From positions 868,001-932,000 of the forward strand of contig NZ_CAKKNB010000001.1 of NCBI RefSeq assembly GCF_918741295.1: DNA of 64,000 bases, read 5' to 3'. Source of the DNA: Aquabacterium sp. CECT 9606. GTDB taxonomy: Bacteria; Pseudomonadota; Gammaproteobacteria; Burkholderiales; Burkholderiaceae_C. Made by a program: the position numbers and the translations under genes. Numbering within the stretch: the stretch's first letter is position 1; the number at the start of each line of letters is the position of its first letter. This document shows, piece by piece, positions 55,036 to 64,000 of the stretch. The notes beneath the pieces are model-generated. The model was given only the letters and a program-made list of their open reading frames with translations. It made no database searches and was not told where the DNA came from.

Positions 55036-56012
55036 TCAGGCCGCTTTCTGTGGCAGCGGCTGGGGCGCGGATGAGGCGCCTGGCAACCAGGGGTCCACGC
55101 CCTGGTGGCCTTCAAATGAGCTGACCAAAAAATCAAAGAACGCCCGGGTCTTGGCTGGCAAATGCCTTCGGGAAGGGATGGCCGCGTAGATGCCCATCTC
55201 GAACAAACGCCATCGCGGCAGCACCCGCTCCAAGGTGCCCTGTGCCAGCGCGTGCGCGATGACGTAAGAAGGAAAGGCCCCGATGCCCATGCCCCCAGAG
55301 TTGCGTGGCGGATGGTGTCGAGGTGCCCTGTGCTCAAAGCGGGCGAGGGCACTGCCAAGGTCAGGGCCTGGGGGCGGTCGCCTTGTGCTTGATCATCAAG
55401 CTCCGGGTAGAACGTGAGCTCGCAGGGCCGCTTGGGGGTGAGCATGTCATGCCGCAGCAAATCTTGCGGATGCGTGGGCCTGCCGTGGCGCTGAAGGTAG
55501 GCGGGCGTGGCGCACAGCACCGCGGCCGAGGTGGCCAGCTGCCGGGCCACGAAGCTGCCATCCAGCGGTTTGCCCTGGGCCGCGATGATGCTCACGTCAA
55601 AGTTCTCGTCCAAGGTTTCCACCATCCCGGGGGCAGACAAATCAATGGCGATGCGCGGGTGCAGCGCGCGAAAGCGGGGCAGGATGGGCGCCAGCTGGTG
55701 CGCGGCAAAAGCAGGCGGCGCCAGCACCTTGAGCACACCACGGGGATCGGCCGTGTCGGAGCCCACCTCGGCCTCCACCTGCGCGACATCGGCCAGGATG
55801 CGGCGCACCTGTTCCAGGTAGCGCTCGCCGGCCTCGGTCAGCACCAGCTTGCGAGTGGTGCGGTTGATCAGCCGCGATCCCAGGTGCTCTTCCAGCTCGT
55901 TGATCAGCCGCGTGACCACAGAAGGTGAGAGGTTCAAGTCACGCGCTGCGGCGGCGAAACCATTGAGGTCGATCACGCGGCAGAAGATCTGCATGCTTTG
56001 AAGTCGGTCCAT
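55036..56012 (-). pseudogene. LysR-family regulator interrupted by a frameshift
   Basis: The N-terminal part (MDRLQSMQIFCRVIDLNGFA, winged helix-turn-helix) and most of the ligand-binding domain are intact from 56012 down to about 55297. The frame then leaves homology. The expected C-terminus (GIGAFPSYVIAHALAQGTLE, later YAAIPSRRHLPAKTRAFFDF) is in another frame, ending at 55036. The switch falls at a run of five C (55292-55296); one more base would restore a normal protein of about 325 residues. It is a pseudogene, a recent mutation or a sequencing error. The unshifted frame would overlap the neighbouring gene, while the restored one would not. Confidence 0.88.
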
Positions 56013-56184
56013 CGTTGTTATCCTTTCAGCGCCCATGCTGGCACTGAAACTCTACGCCACCGGCCCGCTTTGTTCTTGTTTCTGGAATAGTGCATTCGCG
56101 CTGCGGTGCTTTTTCCGGGCTTTGCTCACTTCTACAGTGAACACATCAGGGATTTTCCTGATGCCTGTTGAAGAAGGAAGCACC

Positions 56185-56457
56185 ATGAACACACGCACTA
56201 CCCTCTTGGCCGTTTTGACCGCTGCCCTGGCTTTGCCCGCATTGGCCGACACCAATGCCCCCGGCGTCACACGCGAACAGGTCAAGGCCGAATACCTGCG
56301 CGCACTCAAGGCTGGCGAGCTGGACTTTGGCCGTGAGTTCATTACCCCGGTCTCGCGTCAGTCCACGTCGGCAGCCGCCGCCAAGATCGAAGACCTGAGC
56401 CCCACGGCGGCCGGCAACCAGGCTGCCGCAGTCACCACCAGCAAGACGGCCAATTGA
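56185..56457 (+). CDS. DUF4148 small secreted protein
   Basis: Protein of 90 residues with a signal peptide (TLLAVLTAALALPALADT) and the DUF4148 motif VTREQVKAEYLRALKAGELD. DUF4148 proteins are abundant in Burkholderiales and have no known function. AGAAGGAAG precedes the ATG. It is divergent from the broken lysR gene. Confidence 0.87.
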   Translation: MNTRTTLLAVLTAALALPALADTNAPGVTREQVKAEYLRALKAGELDFGREFITPVSRQSTSAAAAKIEDLSPTAAGNQAAAVTTSKTAN

Positions 56458-56468
56458 CGCGGCTGGCA

Positions 56469-56500
56469 CTGACCGGCCAACGGACAACCGGGCCGGTCAG
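56469..56500 (+). terminator. Hairpin after the DUF4148 gene
   Basis: CTGACCGGCC (56469-56478) and GGCCGGTCAG (56491-56500) are exact complements with a 12-base loop. The strong 10 bp GC stem begins 12 bases after the stop. No T-run follows, so termination is probable but not certain. Confidence 0.5.
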
Positions 56501-56620
56501 GCAACTCCAGTCGCGGGTCGTTCCTTTTCCCGCCATCTCCTGGGGCTTTTCCATCGCCGTGACATGAACCGCCCGACCTACACTGTGTGAACCAATCACT
56601 GGTGTTCCGGGATTTTTTCT

Positions 56621-58576
56621 ATGCACGATGGCGCCCTCGTGAAGAAGCACCTTGATGCCATGCTGGCAGGCGGCCCATTGGTCGCGCAGCAGGTGATTGA
56701 TGCCACGGTTCATCGTTTGCGAGACACCGGCGCGACCATGGCCCTGGCCTCTGACCGCCAGCAGCTGTTCGAGGTGCTGGAAGCATTGCAGGTTCACCAG
56801 TTGGCCTTGACCACTGCGTTTGGTGGCGACATCAAATCAGAGATCGAAGCCGCGGCGCAAGCGCAAGCCACACCGGTGCGCTTGCCGGCAGGGCCTTTGC
56901 GACTGGAAGACCTGACCTTGATGGACGAGGACCAGGCCGAGAAAGACATCGAGATTTCGCGCACGATCCAGCTCATCGACTTGAAGGCCGAATGGGAGCT
57001 GCGCGAATTGCAGGCGCTGACCGCCTCGCTGCTGGGTGAAACCGTGTTGCGACTGGAGGCCAATCCTTGCCGCCCCATGGTTTATGCGCGCGCCTTGAGT
57101 CGTGCTGCGCATGGCATCAAGGTGTCCAAGGCCAGCCGGGGCCTGTTCTTGCGCACGGCCGGTTTCGCCATGGCCGATGTGCTGCGCGATGTGTATGGCG
57201 ACGCTTGCCGGAGGCTCAAGAGCTGGGGCGTGCAACCTTTGGAATTTCGCAGTGCGCCCATCGTGCGAACAGGGGCCATGCCCGAGGTCGACCTGACCCA
57301 GCCCGATGCGCTGCTGAACCTGCGCGATCGCTTGCCCAAGCACCCGCCCACCGACGAGCCAGCGCAGCACCAGACCGTGCAATTGCTGTCTCGCCTGTTT
57401 GATCAGATCCTGGCCGATCCAAAGCTGGAGTCCGCCGTCAAGGGGATGATCGGGCGTTTGCAGGCGTCCGTGGTGCGTGTGGCCTTGACCGACCCGACGC
57501 TGATGAGCTCCCATGAGCACCCGGCCTGGACCTTGATCAACCAGATCGCCGCGCATGCGTCCGACCACCCTCAGTTCAGTGATTCGCGCGGTTCGGCGTT
57601 CATGGAGTTTGTCGAACCCCTGGTCGAGCGGCTGGCCGTGGACGAGGCCCCCAGCGCGGCCTTGTACGAAGGCGCCCTGTCGGACGTGCAGGCTTACATC
57701 GACCACGAGGATGAGGCCCAGTTGCAGCACTCACAGGCTGCGGTGAAGGCTTTGACCGAGGCCGAGCAACGCCAGACCTTGATGCCGTTGCTGCGCCAGC
57801 AGGTGATGCACCAGCTGCAGAGCTCCGAACTGAGCGAGACCTTGCGGCGTTTCCTGACCGGCCCGTGGGTGGATGTGCTGGCACGCACCATGGTGTCGCA
57901 AGGCACTGACAACGCCCACACCCAGGCCTTGGTGGGCACCGTTGACGAGTTGCTCTGGAGCCTGGAGCGTCCGTCCAGCGAGCTGGACCGCGACGAGGTT
58001 CGCCAGCGCCTGCCCTCACTGATCGAGCGGCTGAAGCTGGGCATGGAAATGATCGGCTTGCCGCAGGCCGAGCGCGACCACGTGCTCGATGACCTGATGC
58101 GCATGCACAGCCGGCGTTTGCGCAGCGTCCCTACGGGCGAGGCCCAAGCCGTCACGCCTCAGGACCTGGTTCAGCAGATGCGTGACGAGGTGCTGGATGC
58201 GGGCCGCGATCAGGGTTCGGACAGTTGGGCTCAGGACACCAGTGTGGGGGCGCTGCCCACGGTGCCCATGGCACTGGGTGGTGTCGATGAAGACAGCCGC
58301 GTCAAGGGCGCTGCTCAGCGCTGGTTGCAGACCCTGACCAAAGGCGTGCGCTGCAAGCTCTTCCTGCAAGGCCAGTGGGTGACGGCCCACTTGCTTTGGC
58401 GCAGCGACAACGGCGAGTTCTTCATGTTCACCAGTTCCTTGGCCGGCGGCATGCACTCGATGACGCGCCGCGCTCTGGAGCGTTTGCGCATCGAGGGACT
58501 GGCCACCACTTTCGTGGAGTTGAGCCTGATGCAGCGGGCCGTGGACAGCGTGCTGCAAGACCTGGACGATGCCTAG
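56621..58576 (+). CDS. DUF1631 protein
   Basis: Cytoplasmic protein of 651 residues in the DUF1631 family. Conserved segments include MVYARALSRAAHGIKVS, KVSKASRGLFLRTAG and the C-terminal GVRCKLFLQGQWVTAHLLWR, a small beta-rich region near residues 560-610 that resembles a PilZ-like barrel. The family is common in beta- and gammaproteobacteria and its function is not established. Its stop codon shares the palindrome CTAG with the stop of the convergent kinase gene. Confidence 0.88.
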   Translation: MHDGALVKKHLDAMLAGGPLVAQQVIDATVHRLRDTGATMALASDRQQLFEVLEALQVHQLALTTAFGGDIKSEIEAAAQAQATPVRLPAGPLRLEDLTLMDEDQAEKDIEISRTIQLIDLKAEWELRELQALTASLLGETVLRLEANPCRPMVYARALSRAAHGIKVSKASRGLFLRTAGFAMADVLRDVYGDACRRLKSWGVQPLEFRSAPIVRTGAMPEVDLTQPDALLNLRDRLPKHPPTDEPAQHQTVQLLSRLFDQILADPKLESAVKGMIGRLQASVVRVALTDPTLMSSHEHPAWTLINQIAAHASDHPQFSDSRGSAFMEFVEPLVERLAVDEAPSAALYEGALSDVQAYIDHEDEAQLQHSQAAVKALTEAEQRQTLMPLLRQQVMHQLQSSELSETLRRFLTGPWVDVLARTMVSQGTDNAHTQALVGTVDELLWSLERPSSELDRDEVRQRLPSLIERLKLGMEMIGLPQAERDHVLDDLMRMHSRRLRSVPTGEAQAVTPQDLVQQMRDEVLDAGRDQGSDSWAQDTSVGALPTVPMALGGVDEDSRVKGAAQRWLQTLTKGVRCKLFLQGQWVTAHLLWRSDNGEFFMFTSSLAGGMHSMTRRALERLRIEGLATTFVELSLMQRAVDSVLQDLDDA

Positions 58577-59754
58577 CAAAAGGCTTGGGGCGAGGCAGGC
58601 AGCGAGAAGCAGAATGTGGCCCCATGGCCCACTTCGGCTTGGGCCCAAACCCGGCCGCCATGCTTTTGAATGATTCGTTTGACCGACGACAGGCCAATGC
58701 CGATGCCCTCGAATTCGTCTTGGCCATGCAGGCGTGAAAACGCCGCGAACAGCCGTGGTGCCTGGCTGGTGTCAAAGCCCACACCGTTGTCGGTCACGCT
58801 GTAGATCAGCTCGTCACCTTGTAGCTCGCCCTGCACCTGGATGCGGATGGGATGGCTGTTCTTGGAATATTTCAAGGCGTTCGACAGGAGATTGATCCAC
58901 ACCTGTCGCAGCATGCGGCTGTCGCCACGCGCCAAGGGCAGGGCACCCACGGTCCACTCGGCCGGTGCACCCCGGCCAGGGGCTGACAGTTCAGCGGCGA
59001 TGGTGCTGGCCATGTCTGCCATGTTGACGGGTTCGGCCTGGATGGGGGTGCTGCCCAGGCGGGCGAAGTTGAGGAAGTCGGTCACCATGTCATTCATCTG
59101 CAAGCCGATGGTGCGCACCAGATTCAGTCTTTGCAGTTCGTCCTTGCCCAGTTTGCTGGCGCATGACATTTCCAGCAGTTGCGTGAACCCGATGATCTGC
59201 GAGAGCGGCGAGCGCAGGTCGTGTGCCACCGTGGCGCAGAAGGAGTCCAACTCCAGGTTGGCGGCGGCCAGGTCCCCATTGCGCTGGGCCAGCATGGCGT
59301 TCAGGCGCGACAACTCTTCAGCCACCCGCTCGCGCTCCTGGATCTGTTGCTGCAGCCGCAGCCGTGCCTGCGCCAACTCGGTGAAGACCTCGACCTTGGA
59401 GCGCAGGATGGCGGGCACCACGGGCTTCATGAGGTAGTCGACCGCGCCGGCCGAGTAGCCCTCGAACATGGCATCGGCGCTTTTTTCCTCGCCTGTCAGG
59501 AAGATGATGGGCGTGGAGCGGGAGCGGGGGCGGCTGCGGATGAGCGCAGCCGCTTCAATGCCGCTCATGCCGGGCATGCGCACGTCCAGCAAGATCACGG
59601 CAAAGTCGGTGTCCAGCAGGTGGCGCAAGGCCTCATTGCCTGATTGCGCGCGGATCAAGCGCTGCCCCAAAGGCGCCAGGATGCCTTCGAGCGCCAGCAG
59701 ATTGGCTGGCTCGTCGTCCACCATCAGGATGCTGATGTCGGGTTTGGCTTGCAT
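58573..59754 (-). CDS. Response regulator-histidine kinase fusion
   Basis: Protein of 393 residues. An N-terminal receiver (ILMVDDEPANLLALEGIL, phospho-Asp in ILLDVRMPGMSG, Lys in YLMKPV) is followed by a coiled coil, a HisKA domain (VAHDLRSPLSQIIGF with the phospho-His) and an ATPase domain (WINLLSNALKYSKN, TDNGVGFD, GIGIGLSSVKRII). It has no membrane segment. It is last in a minus-strand module with a CheR-type gene and a large hybrid kinase, so it probably receives phosphate or signals from that kinase. Confidence 0.93.
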   Translation of the reverse strand: MQAKPDISILMVDDEPANLLALEGILAPLGQRLIRAQSGNEALRHLLDTDFAVILLDVRMPGMSGIEAAALIRSRPRSRSTPIIFLTGEEKSADAMFEGYSAGAVDYLMKPVVPAILRSKVEVFTELAQARLRLQQQIQERERVAEELSRLNAMLAQRNGDLAAANLELDSFCATVAHDLRSPLSQIIGFTQLLEMSCASKLGKDELQRLNLVRTIGLQMNDMVTDFLNFARLGSTPIQAEPVNMADMASTIAAELSAPGRGAPAEWTVGALPLARGDSRMLRQVWINLLSNALKYSKNSHPIRIQVQGELQGDELIYSVTDNGVGFDTSQAPRLFAAFSRLHGQDEFEGIGIGLSSVKRIIQKHGGRVWAQAEVGHGATFCFSLPASPQAFC

Positions 59755-59763
59755 GAGTTCCCT

Positions 59764-60588
59764 TTATCGGATCTTGCGGTACAGGGGTTCGCCGGGATGA
59801 GTCTGCCGGTAGTCTTCGCGGTACGGCGAGTGCATCAGCGACTCGCTCAATCCCAAGCCCAGGTAACCAAATGGCCTCAGGCTTTGGTGCAGCAAGGTGT
59901 GAACGCGGCTTTGTCCCTGGGGATCGAAGTACATCGTCACATTGCGGCAAGAGATGAACTGAAAGTCATTGAAGGATGCGTCCGTCAGCAGGTTGTGAAC
60001 ACCAAAGACTACGTCGTCCAGCAGGGCGGCATTGAATCGCCAACGTCCATCAACTCGTGTGCAGTAATCGGTCAAGCGGCCTTGGCCGCCGGCCAGCAGG
60101 TAGTTGCGCTCGTACTCAGCCAGTTGGTGGTCTTCAAACTGTCCGGCCTGGGCCTGCGCAATGGCAGATTCGCTCAGGTCGGTGGCATAGACTCGGCACC
60201 GCTGTGCCAGGCCCGCTTCGTGCAGCAAGATGCGGTAAGACATCACCTCGGGCCCGGTCGAGCACGCCGCAACCCAAAGCTGTGAGCTGGGGTAGGTGGC
60301 CAGAAACCCGATGTTCTTGCGCACCTCGCGGTAGTAGCCTTCGTCCCTGAACAGCGAGGTCACGTGCAGCATCATCGCCGCGCGAAGACGTTGCAGGCAG
60401 TCGCGGTCGGTGCGCACCTTGGACACCAAACCTGCGATGGAGCCAGCCCCTTCCTGGTCCACGGTGTGCAGCACGCGGCGCAGCAGGGCCGAGCGTTGAT
60501 AACGCCGAAAATCCATGCCACTGAGTGCCGACACGGCCTCGACCAACTGGCCGAGCTCAGCGCGCAAGTGGGCGGGCATCCTGGTCAT
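59764..60588 (-). CDS. CheR-type protein-glutamate methyltransferase
   Basis: SAM-dependent methyltransferase of 274 residues. It has the CheR N-terminal helical domain (FRRYQRSALLRRVLH) and a SAM motif WVAACSTGPEVMS, slightly different from the usual STGEEPYS form, then ISCRNVTMYFD. There is no CheB nearby. Stand-alone CheR proteins paired with hybrid kinases are known in other proteobacteria. ATG 60588 overlaps the kinase stop (ATGA); a GTG at 60600 is possible. Confidence 0.9.
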   Translation of the reverse strand: MTRMPAHLRAELGQLVEAVSALSGMDFRRYQRSALLRRVLHTVDQEGAGSIAGLVSKVRTDRDCLQRLRAAMMLHVTSLFRDEGYYREVRKNIGFLATYPSSQLWVAACSTGPEVMSYRILLHEAGLAQRCRVYATDLSESAIAQAQAGQFEDHQLAEYERNYLLAGGQGRLTDYCTRVDGRWRFNAALLDDVVFGVHNLLTDASFNDFQFISCRNVTMYFDPQGQSRVHTLLHQSLRPFGYLGLGLSESLMHSPYREDYRQTHPGEPLYRKIR

Positions 60589-63500
60589 TCTGTCAGCCAC
60601 ACGCGCAGCATGGCGCGCAGGCGGTCCATGTCGACTGGCTTGGCCAGGTAATCCGAGGCACCTGCTTCCAGGCAGGCTGCGCGGTCGCCGGGCATGGCCT
60701 TGGCCGTGACCGCGATGATGGGCAGCATCGCAAATTGTGGCAACTGGCGAATCCGCCGGATGGTTTCCAAGCCATCGATGGTGGGCATCATCACGTCCAT
60801 CAACACGACGTGGGTGTCGGGATGCTGGTGCAGCATGTCGATGCCGGCCAGCCCGCTTTCTGCATGGATCACATGGGCGCCATAGGTTTCCAGCGCGGCC
60901 GAGATGGCGAAGATGTTGCGCACGTCATCGTCAACCACCAGGATGTTTTGCCCGGCCAGAACCGGGTCTTCACTGCGGCTTCGGTCGATCAATTGCCGCG
61001 CGCTGGGCGACAGGCGCGAGGGTTGGCGGCTCATCAGCAACGACAGCTCGTCAATCAGGCGCTCGGGCGATCCCACGCCCTTGATGATCAAGGCCTGGGC
61101 CTTTTTCATCAACCCGATTTCTTCGGTGCGCGACATGGCGCGGCCCGTGTAGACGATCACAGGGGGGCTGGCGCGGCCCAGGCGCTGGCTCAAGGCGTCG
61201 ATCAGCGCGCCGCCGTCCATGTCGGGCAGGCCCAGGTCGATGACCACGCAATCGACGGGCACGGCCTCAATGGCTTCCAGGGCCTCGGCGGCCGTGGACA
61301 CGCCTTTGGCGTGGATGTCGCCATTGCCGATCAAGTCCAAAACGGCCGCCAGTTGAACCGGGTCGTCCTCGACCACCAGCACATTGCGCTGCCATTGCGT
61401 CAAGCGGGCCAGGCGCGAGCGCAGGGTTGTCGTCAGGGTGTCGATGGATTCGGTGGGCAGCAGGGTGTAGGAGGTGGCGCCCAGGCGCAGCGAACGTTCG
61501 CGTTGGTCTTCGTCGCACATCACGTGGATGGAGACATGTCGGGTCTTGGGATCCTGTTTGAGGTGGCCCATCGCCATCCACATCTCACCGCGGTTGACCG
61601 TGCCATCCATCACCACGAGCAAGGGCGGGTGCGCCTCGCAGGCGGCCATGACCTGTGAAAACTCAGGGATCCGTACCAGCTCGATCGGGTAGTCCTTGAG
61701 CATGTCGCCCAAGCTTTGGACCAAGGCTTCGTTGTCGGTGACCACCATGAGCGTGCTCTGGCTTGCAGGCAATGCCGGCGCCACAGTCGGCTTGGCGGTG
61801 ATCGATTCTGGTGGCGCCAAGGGCGCCATGGGCGTGCCCCCCGGCGAGGACAAGGCGGCATCCATGGGCAAGTACAGCGTGAAGGTGCTGCCTTGGCCGG
61901 CTTCACTGACCACCTCCAGCGAGCCGCCCAGCAGGTGGGCCAGCTTCTGGCTGATTGACAAGCCCAGGCCGGTGCCGCCATATTGCCGCGCGATGCCCGA
62001 GTCACCCTGCTTGAAGGCTTCGAAGATGCGGGCCTGTTTTTCAGGGGGGATGCCAATGCCCGAATCCTGCACGCTCATGCTCAGCCGGGCGGGCAGGCCG
62101 TTGGCGGCCGCCATGCCAAAACGAAGCACAACCCTGCCTTGGGCTGTGAACTTGAAAGCGTTCGACAGGAGATTCTTCAAGATCTGCCAGACCCGGCCTT
62201 GGTCGGTGTGCAGGCTTTGGTCCAGCTTCGGGTCCACTTCGATCGCGAACTCCACCTTCTTGGTCTGGGCCACGTGGGTGAAGGTGTCGCTGGCCATTTG
62301 CACCAGGTTGGCGTAGGGCACCTCGGTGATGTCGATGTGGGTGTTGCCCGATTCAATCTTCGCCAGGTCCAGGATCTCGTTGATCAGCGCCAAAAGGTCG
62401 TTGCCCGCGTCGTGGATGGTTTTGGCGTACTGCAATTGCTTGGTGGACAGCGGGTGCTCCACGTCCTCGGCCAGCAGCTTGGACAAGATGAGCAGGCTGT
62501 TCAGCGGCGTGCGCAACTCGTGCGACATGTTGGCCAGGAACTCGGACTTGAACGCCGAGGTCTCGGTCAACTGCTGTGCCTTCTGGTCCAGCGACAAAGT
62601 CAATTGGCGCAGCTCGGCGTTGGCCTGGTGCTGCTCCTCGTTGGCCATCATCAGCTCTTCCTGCTGTTCTCGCGCCAAGCGTTCGGAGGCCCGCAGTTGT
62701 TCGCTTTGCAAGGCCAGCTCTTCATTGCTCAGCTTCAACGCGTCCTGTTGTTTCTGCAGGGTCAGGCTCAGGGCGGTCTGGGTTCGCAGTGCGGCTTCGG
62801 TGTTCTGTTTGGCTTCCAAGGCGTTCAACATCAGGCCCAGGCCTTCACCCAACCGGTCAAGGAACTCGCGCTGGATGTCAGTCAGGGGCTGCATGAGGGC
62901 GATCTCGATGACCGCCTGGACCTGGGCTTCGAAGGCGATGGGCCCGACGTACACATGGCGGGGTGGCGTCGAACCCAGTGCAGATTCCACCTTGAGGTAG
63001 TGGCCGGGCAGGTCGGACAGCAACAGCGGGCGCCCTTCGAGGAGGCATTGTCCGGCCAGACCCTCGCCAGGCGCCAGGTGTTCGGGCGCGTCCTGCGCGG
63101 CAAAGTGGGCGCACCGGACCAGGCCAGGGGCGCCTTCGCCTTTCTTGCTCATGTACAGCACCATGCAGGGCACCGACAGCAGGGTGGCCAACTGAGACAA
63201 GGTGGCCTGGCAAACGCTGCCCAGGTCCTGTCCACCCTGGAAGATCGGCGTGAAGCTGGCCAGGCTGGACTTGATCCAGTTCTCATCGGTGGCGGTGCGT
63301 TCGCGGTGCTCGATGCGCTCGACCATCTGGTTGAACATGCCAGCCACCCTGCCAATTTCGTCGTGCGATTCGCTGGGGATGCGGTGGGCATAGTCGCCGT
63401 CGCCGACACGACGGGCCCCGCTTTCCAGGTTCAGCAGCGGCCGGGTGATGCTGCGCACGGTGACGATCCCGAAGCCGACCACGAGGGCTGCGGCACCCAG

Positions 63501-64000
63501 CGTGGCCAGCATCACGGTGCGCGCGCTGTCTTTCAGTGTTTGCGATTGCGTGGCTTGGCGCTCGGTGAGCAGAGCATGCTCCGTCTTCTCCATTGATCCG
63601 ATGATGTCCCGCACGGCTTGGCTTTGCAGGCGGCCATTGGCGATCACCCCTTCGATGCGGGAAACGGGGATGTCTCCCAGGGCCTGGTGCAGGAGTGTGT
63701 CAAGGCGTTTGTCCAGCGCGACTTCCAACTGGTCGGCCAAGGCTTGCTGCGTGGGGTTGTCAATGGTCAGGCGGCGCACCGAGCTGATGGCGTTGCGGGC
63801 CTCCACGGCGGACTGCCGGGTCGACTGCTGGTACACCTCTTTGGGACTGAGCATGTAGGCCCGGGCGCTGCTTTCCGCTTCGGCCAGCCTTGCCCGCGCG
63901 TTTTCCAACTGCTGTTGCACACTCAGGGTGTGGGTCACCCAACGGGCGTTGTCGTCGATCTCGGTGATGCGTTCACGGAAAATCGACCCCACGGTAAGCA
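60585..64000 (-). CDS. Large hybrid sensor histidine kinase, N-terminus beyond the window
   Basis: At least 1135 residues, and the frame stays open to the window edge. Domains in order: a CHASE3-like sensor (its first membrane helix is probably outside), a membrane helix (LATLGAAALVVGFGIVTV), HAMP, GAF, a coiled coil, HisKA (MSHELRTPLNSLL, with its His encoded at 62520-62522), an ATPase domain, then three receivers. The first receiver is weak (VVTDNEAL in place of the acidic pair); the second (VVEDDPVQ, VIDLGLPDMDG) and third (VVDDDVRN, VLMDVMMPTIDG) are intact. It leads a CheR-kinase module. Confidence 0.93.
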   Translation of the reverse strand, partial: LTVGSIFRERITEIDDNARWVTHTLSVQQQLENARARLAEAESSARAYMLSPKEVYQQSTRQSAVEARNAISSVRRLTIDNPTQQALADQLEVALDKRLDTLLHQALGDIPVSRIEGVIANGRLQSQAVRDIIGSMEKTEHALLTERQATQSQTLKDSARTVMLATLGAAALVVGFGIVTVRSITRPLLNLESGARRVGDGDYAHRIPSESHDEIGRVAGMFNQMVERIEHRERTATDENWIKSSLASFTPIFQGGQDLGSVCQATLSQLATLLSVPCMVLYMSKKGEGAPGLVRCAHFAAQDAPEHLAPGEGLAGQCLLEGRPLLLSDLPGHYLKVESALGSTPPRHVYVGPIAFEAQVQAVIEIALMQPLTDIQREFLDRLGEGLGLMLNALEAKQNTEAALRTQTALSLTLQKQQDALKLSNEELALQSEQLRASERLAREQQEELMMANEEQHQANAELRQLTLSLDQKAQQLTETSAFKSEFLANMSHELRTPLNSLLILSKLLAEDVEHPLSTKQLQYAKTIHDAGNDLLALINEILDLAKIESGNTHIDITEVPYANLVQMASDTFTHVAQTKKVEFAIEVDPKLDQSLHTDQGRVWQILKNLLSNAFKFTAQGRVVLRFGMAAANGLPARLSMSVQDSGIGIPPEKQARIFEAFKQGDSGIARQYGGTGLGLSISQKLAHLLGGSLEVVSEAGQGSTFTLYLPMDAALSSPGGTPMAPLAPPESITAKPTVAPALPASQSTLMVVTDNEALVQSLGDMLKDYPIELVRIPEFSQVMAACEAHPPLLVVMDGTVNRGEMWMAMGHLKQDPKTRHVSIHVMCDEDQRERSLRLGATSYTLLPTESIDTLTTTLRSRLARLTQWQRNVLVVEDDPVQLAAVLDLIGNGDIHAKGVSTAAEALEAIEAVPVDCVVIDLGLPDMDGGALIDALSQRLGRASPPVIVYTGRAMSRTEEIGLMKKAQALIIKGVGSPERLIDELSLLMSRQPSRLSPSARQLIDRSRSEDPVLAGQNILVVDDDVRNIFAISAALETYGAHVIHAESGLAGIDMLHQHPDTHVVLMDVMMPTIDGLETIRRIRQLPQFAMLPIIAVTAKAMPGDRAACLEAGASDYLAKPVDMDRLRAMLRVWLTE

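Overview
The window is a contiguous piece of a high-GC betaproteobacterial chromosome. Gene content and protein style point to Burkholderiales, close to Comamonadaceae or Sphaerotilaceae. The main clues are the bS20 sequence with its [14 protein letters not shown] start, the DUF4148, DUF3579 and DUF1631 proteins, the gene order yebC-purD-hemF-nadD-rsfS-rlmH-maf-rng, and the flhB-flhA-flhF-flhG-fliA block. Genus is an inference. There is no insertion sequence, phage, integrase or CRISPR array. Nearly all the DNA is coding, and most long ORFs opposite real genes are GC-driven shadows.

Layout. 0.2-8.9 kb: a small outer-membrane barrel protein, polA, ppk1, sixA, then ybgC-tolQ-tolR-tolA. 8.9-10.9 kb (minus): a bufferin-type copper RiPP locus (DUF2282 precursor, DUF692/MNIO enzyme, DUF2063 partner). 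11.1-13.7 kb: an orphan PilB/GspE-like ATPase with four exact 30-residue N-terminal repeats. 13.9-18.7 kb: the stress cluster prkA-yeaH-spoVR. 18.7-20.3 kb (minus): a porin and a very short PstS-like protein. 20.7-30.2 kb: flagellar export and regulation genes, then two chemoreceptors, the second behind a good sigma-28 promoter. 30.2-32.3 kb (minus): argD-argF. 32.5-35.1 kb: a DUF3579 protein, rpsT and murJ, the last two from divergent overlapping promoters. 35.07-35.55 kb: a non-coding block built from nested inverted repeats. 35.6-38.6 kb (minus): radA, an acyl-CoA thioesterase and alr. 38.7-42.2 kb: lplT, a small secreted protein and a HerA/DUF853 ATPase.

42.3-49.9 kb is a tightly packed housekeeping run (yebC, purD, hemF, nadD, rsfS, rlmH, maf, an NAD(P)-binding protein, rng). 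50.0-53.6 kb carries tolB-pal-cpoB and tcdA, so the Tol-Pal system is split into two blocks about 41 kb apart. Two lysine tRNAs (UUU and CUU) follow, with a clear promoter and terminator. 54-56.5 kb: a secreted beta-propeller protein, a LysR regulator broken by one frameshift, and a DUF4148 protein. 56.6-64 kb: a DUF1631 protein, then on the minus strand a signalling module of a large hybrid histidine kinase (cut by the window end), a CheR-type methyltransferase and a REC-histidine kinase.

The most noteworthy items are the bufferin locus, the palindromic intergenic block at 35.1-35.5 kb, the repeat-bearing orphan ATPase, an FlhG-like protein without a Walker A motif, the lysine-rich tail on RsfS, and the lysR frameshift.
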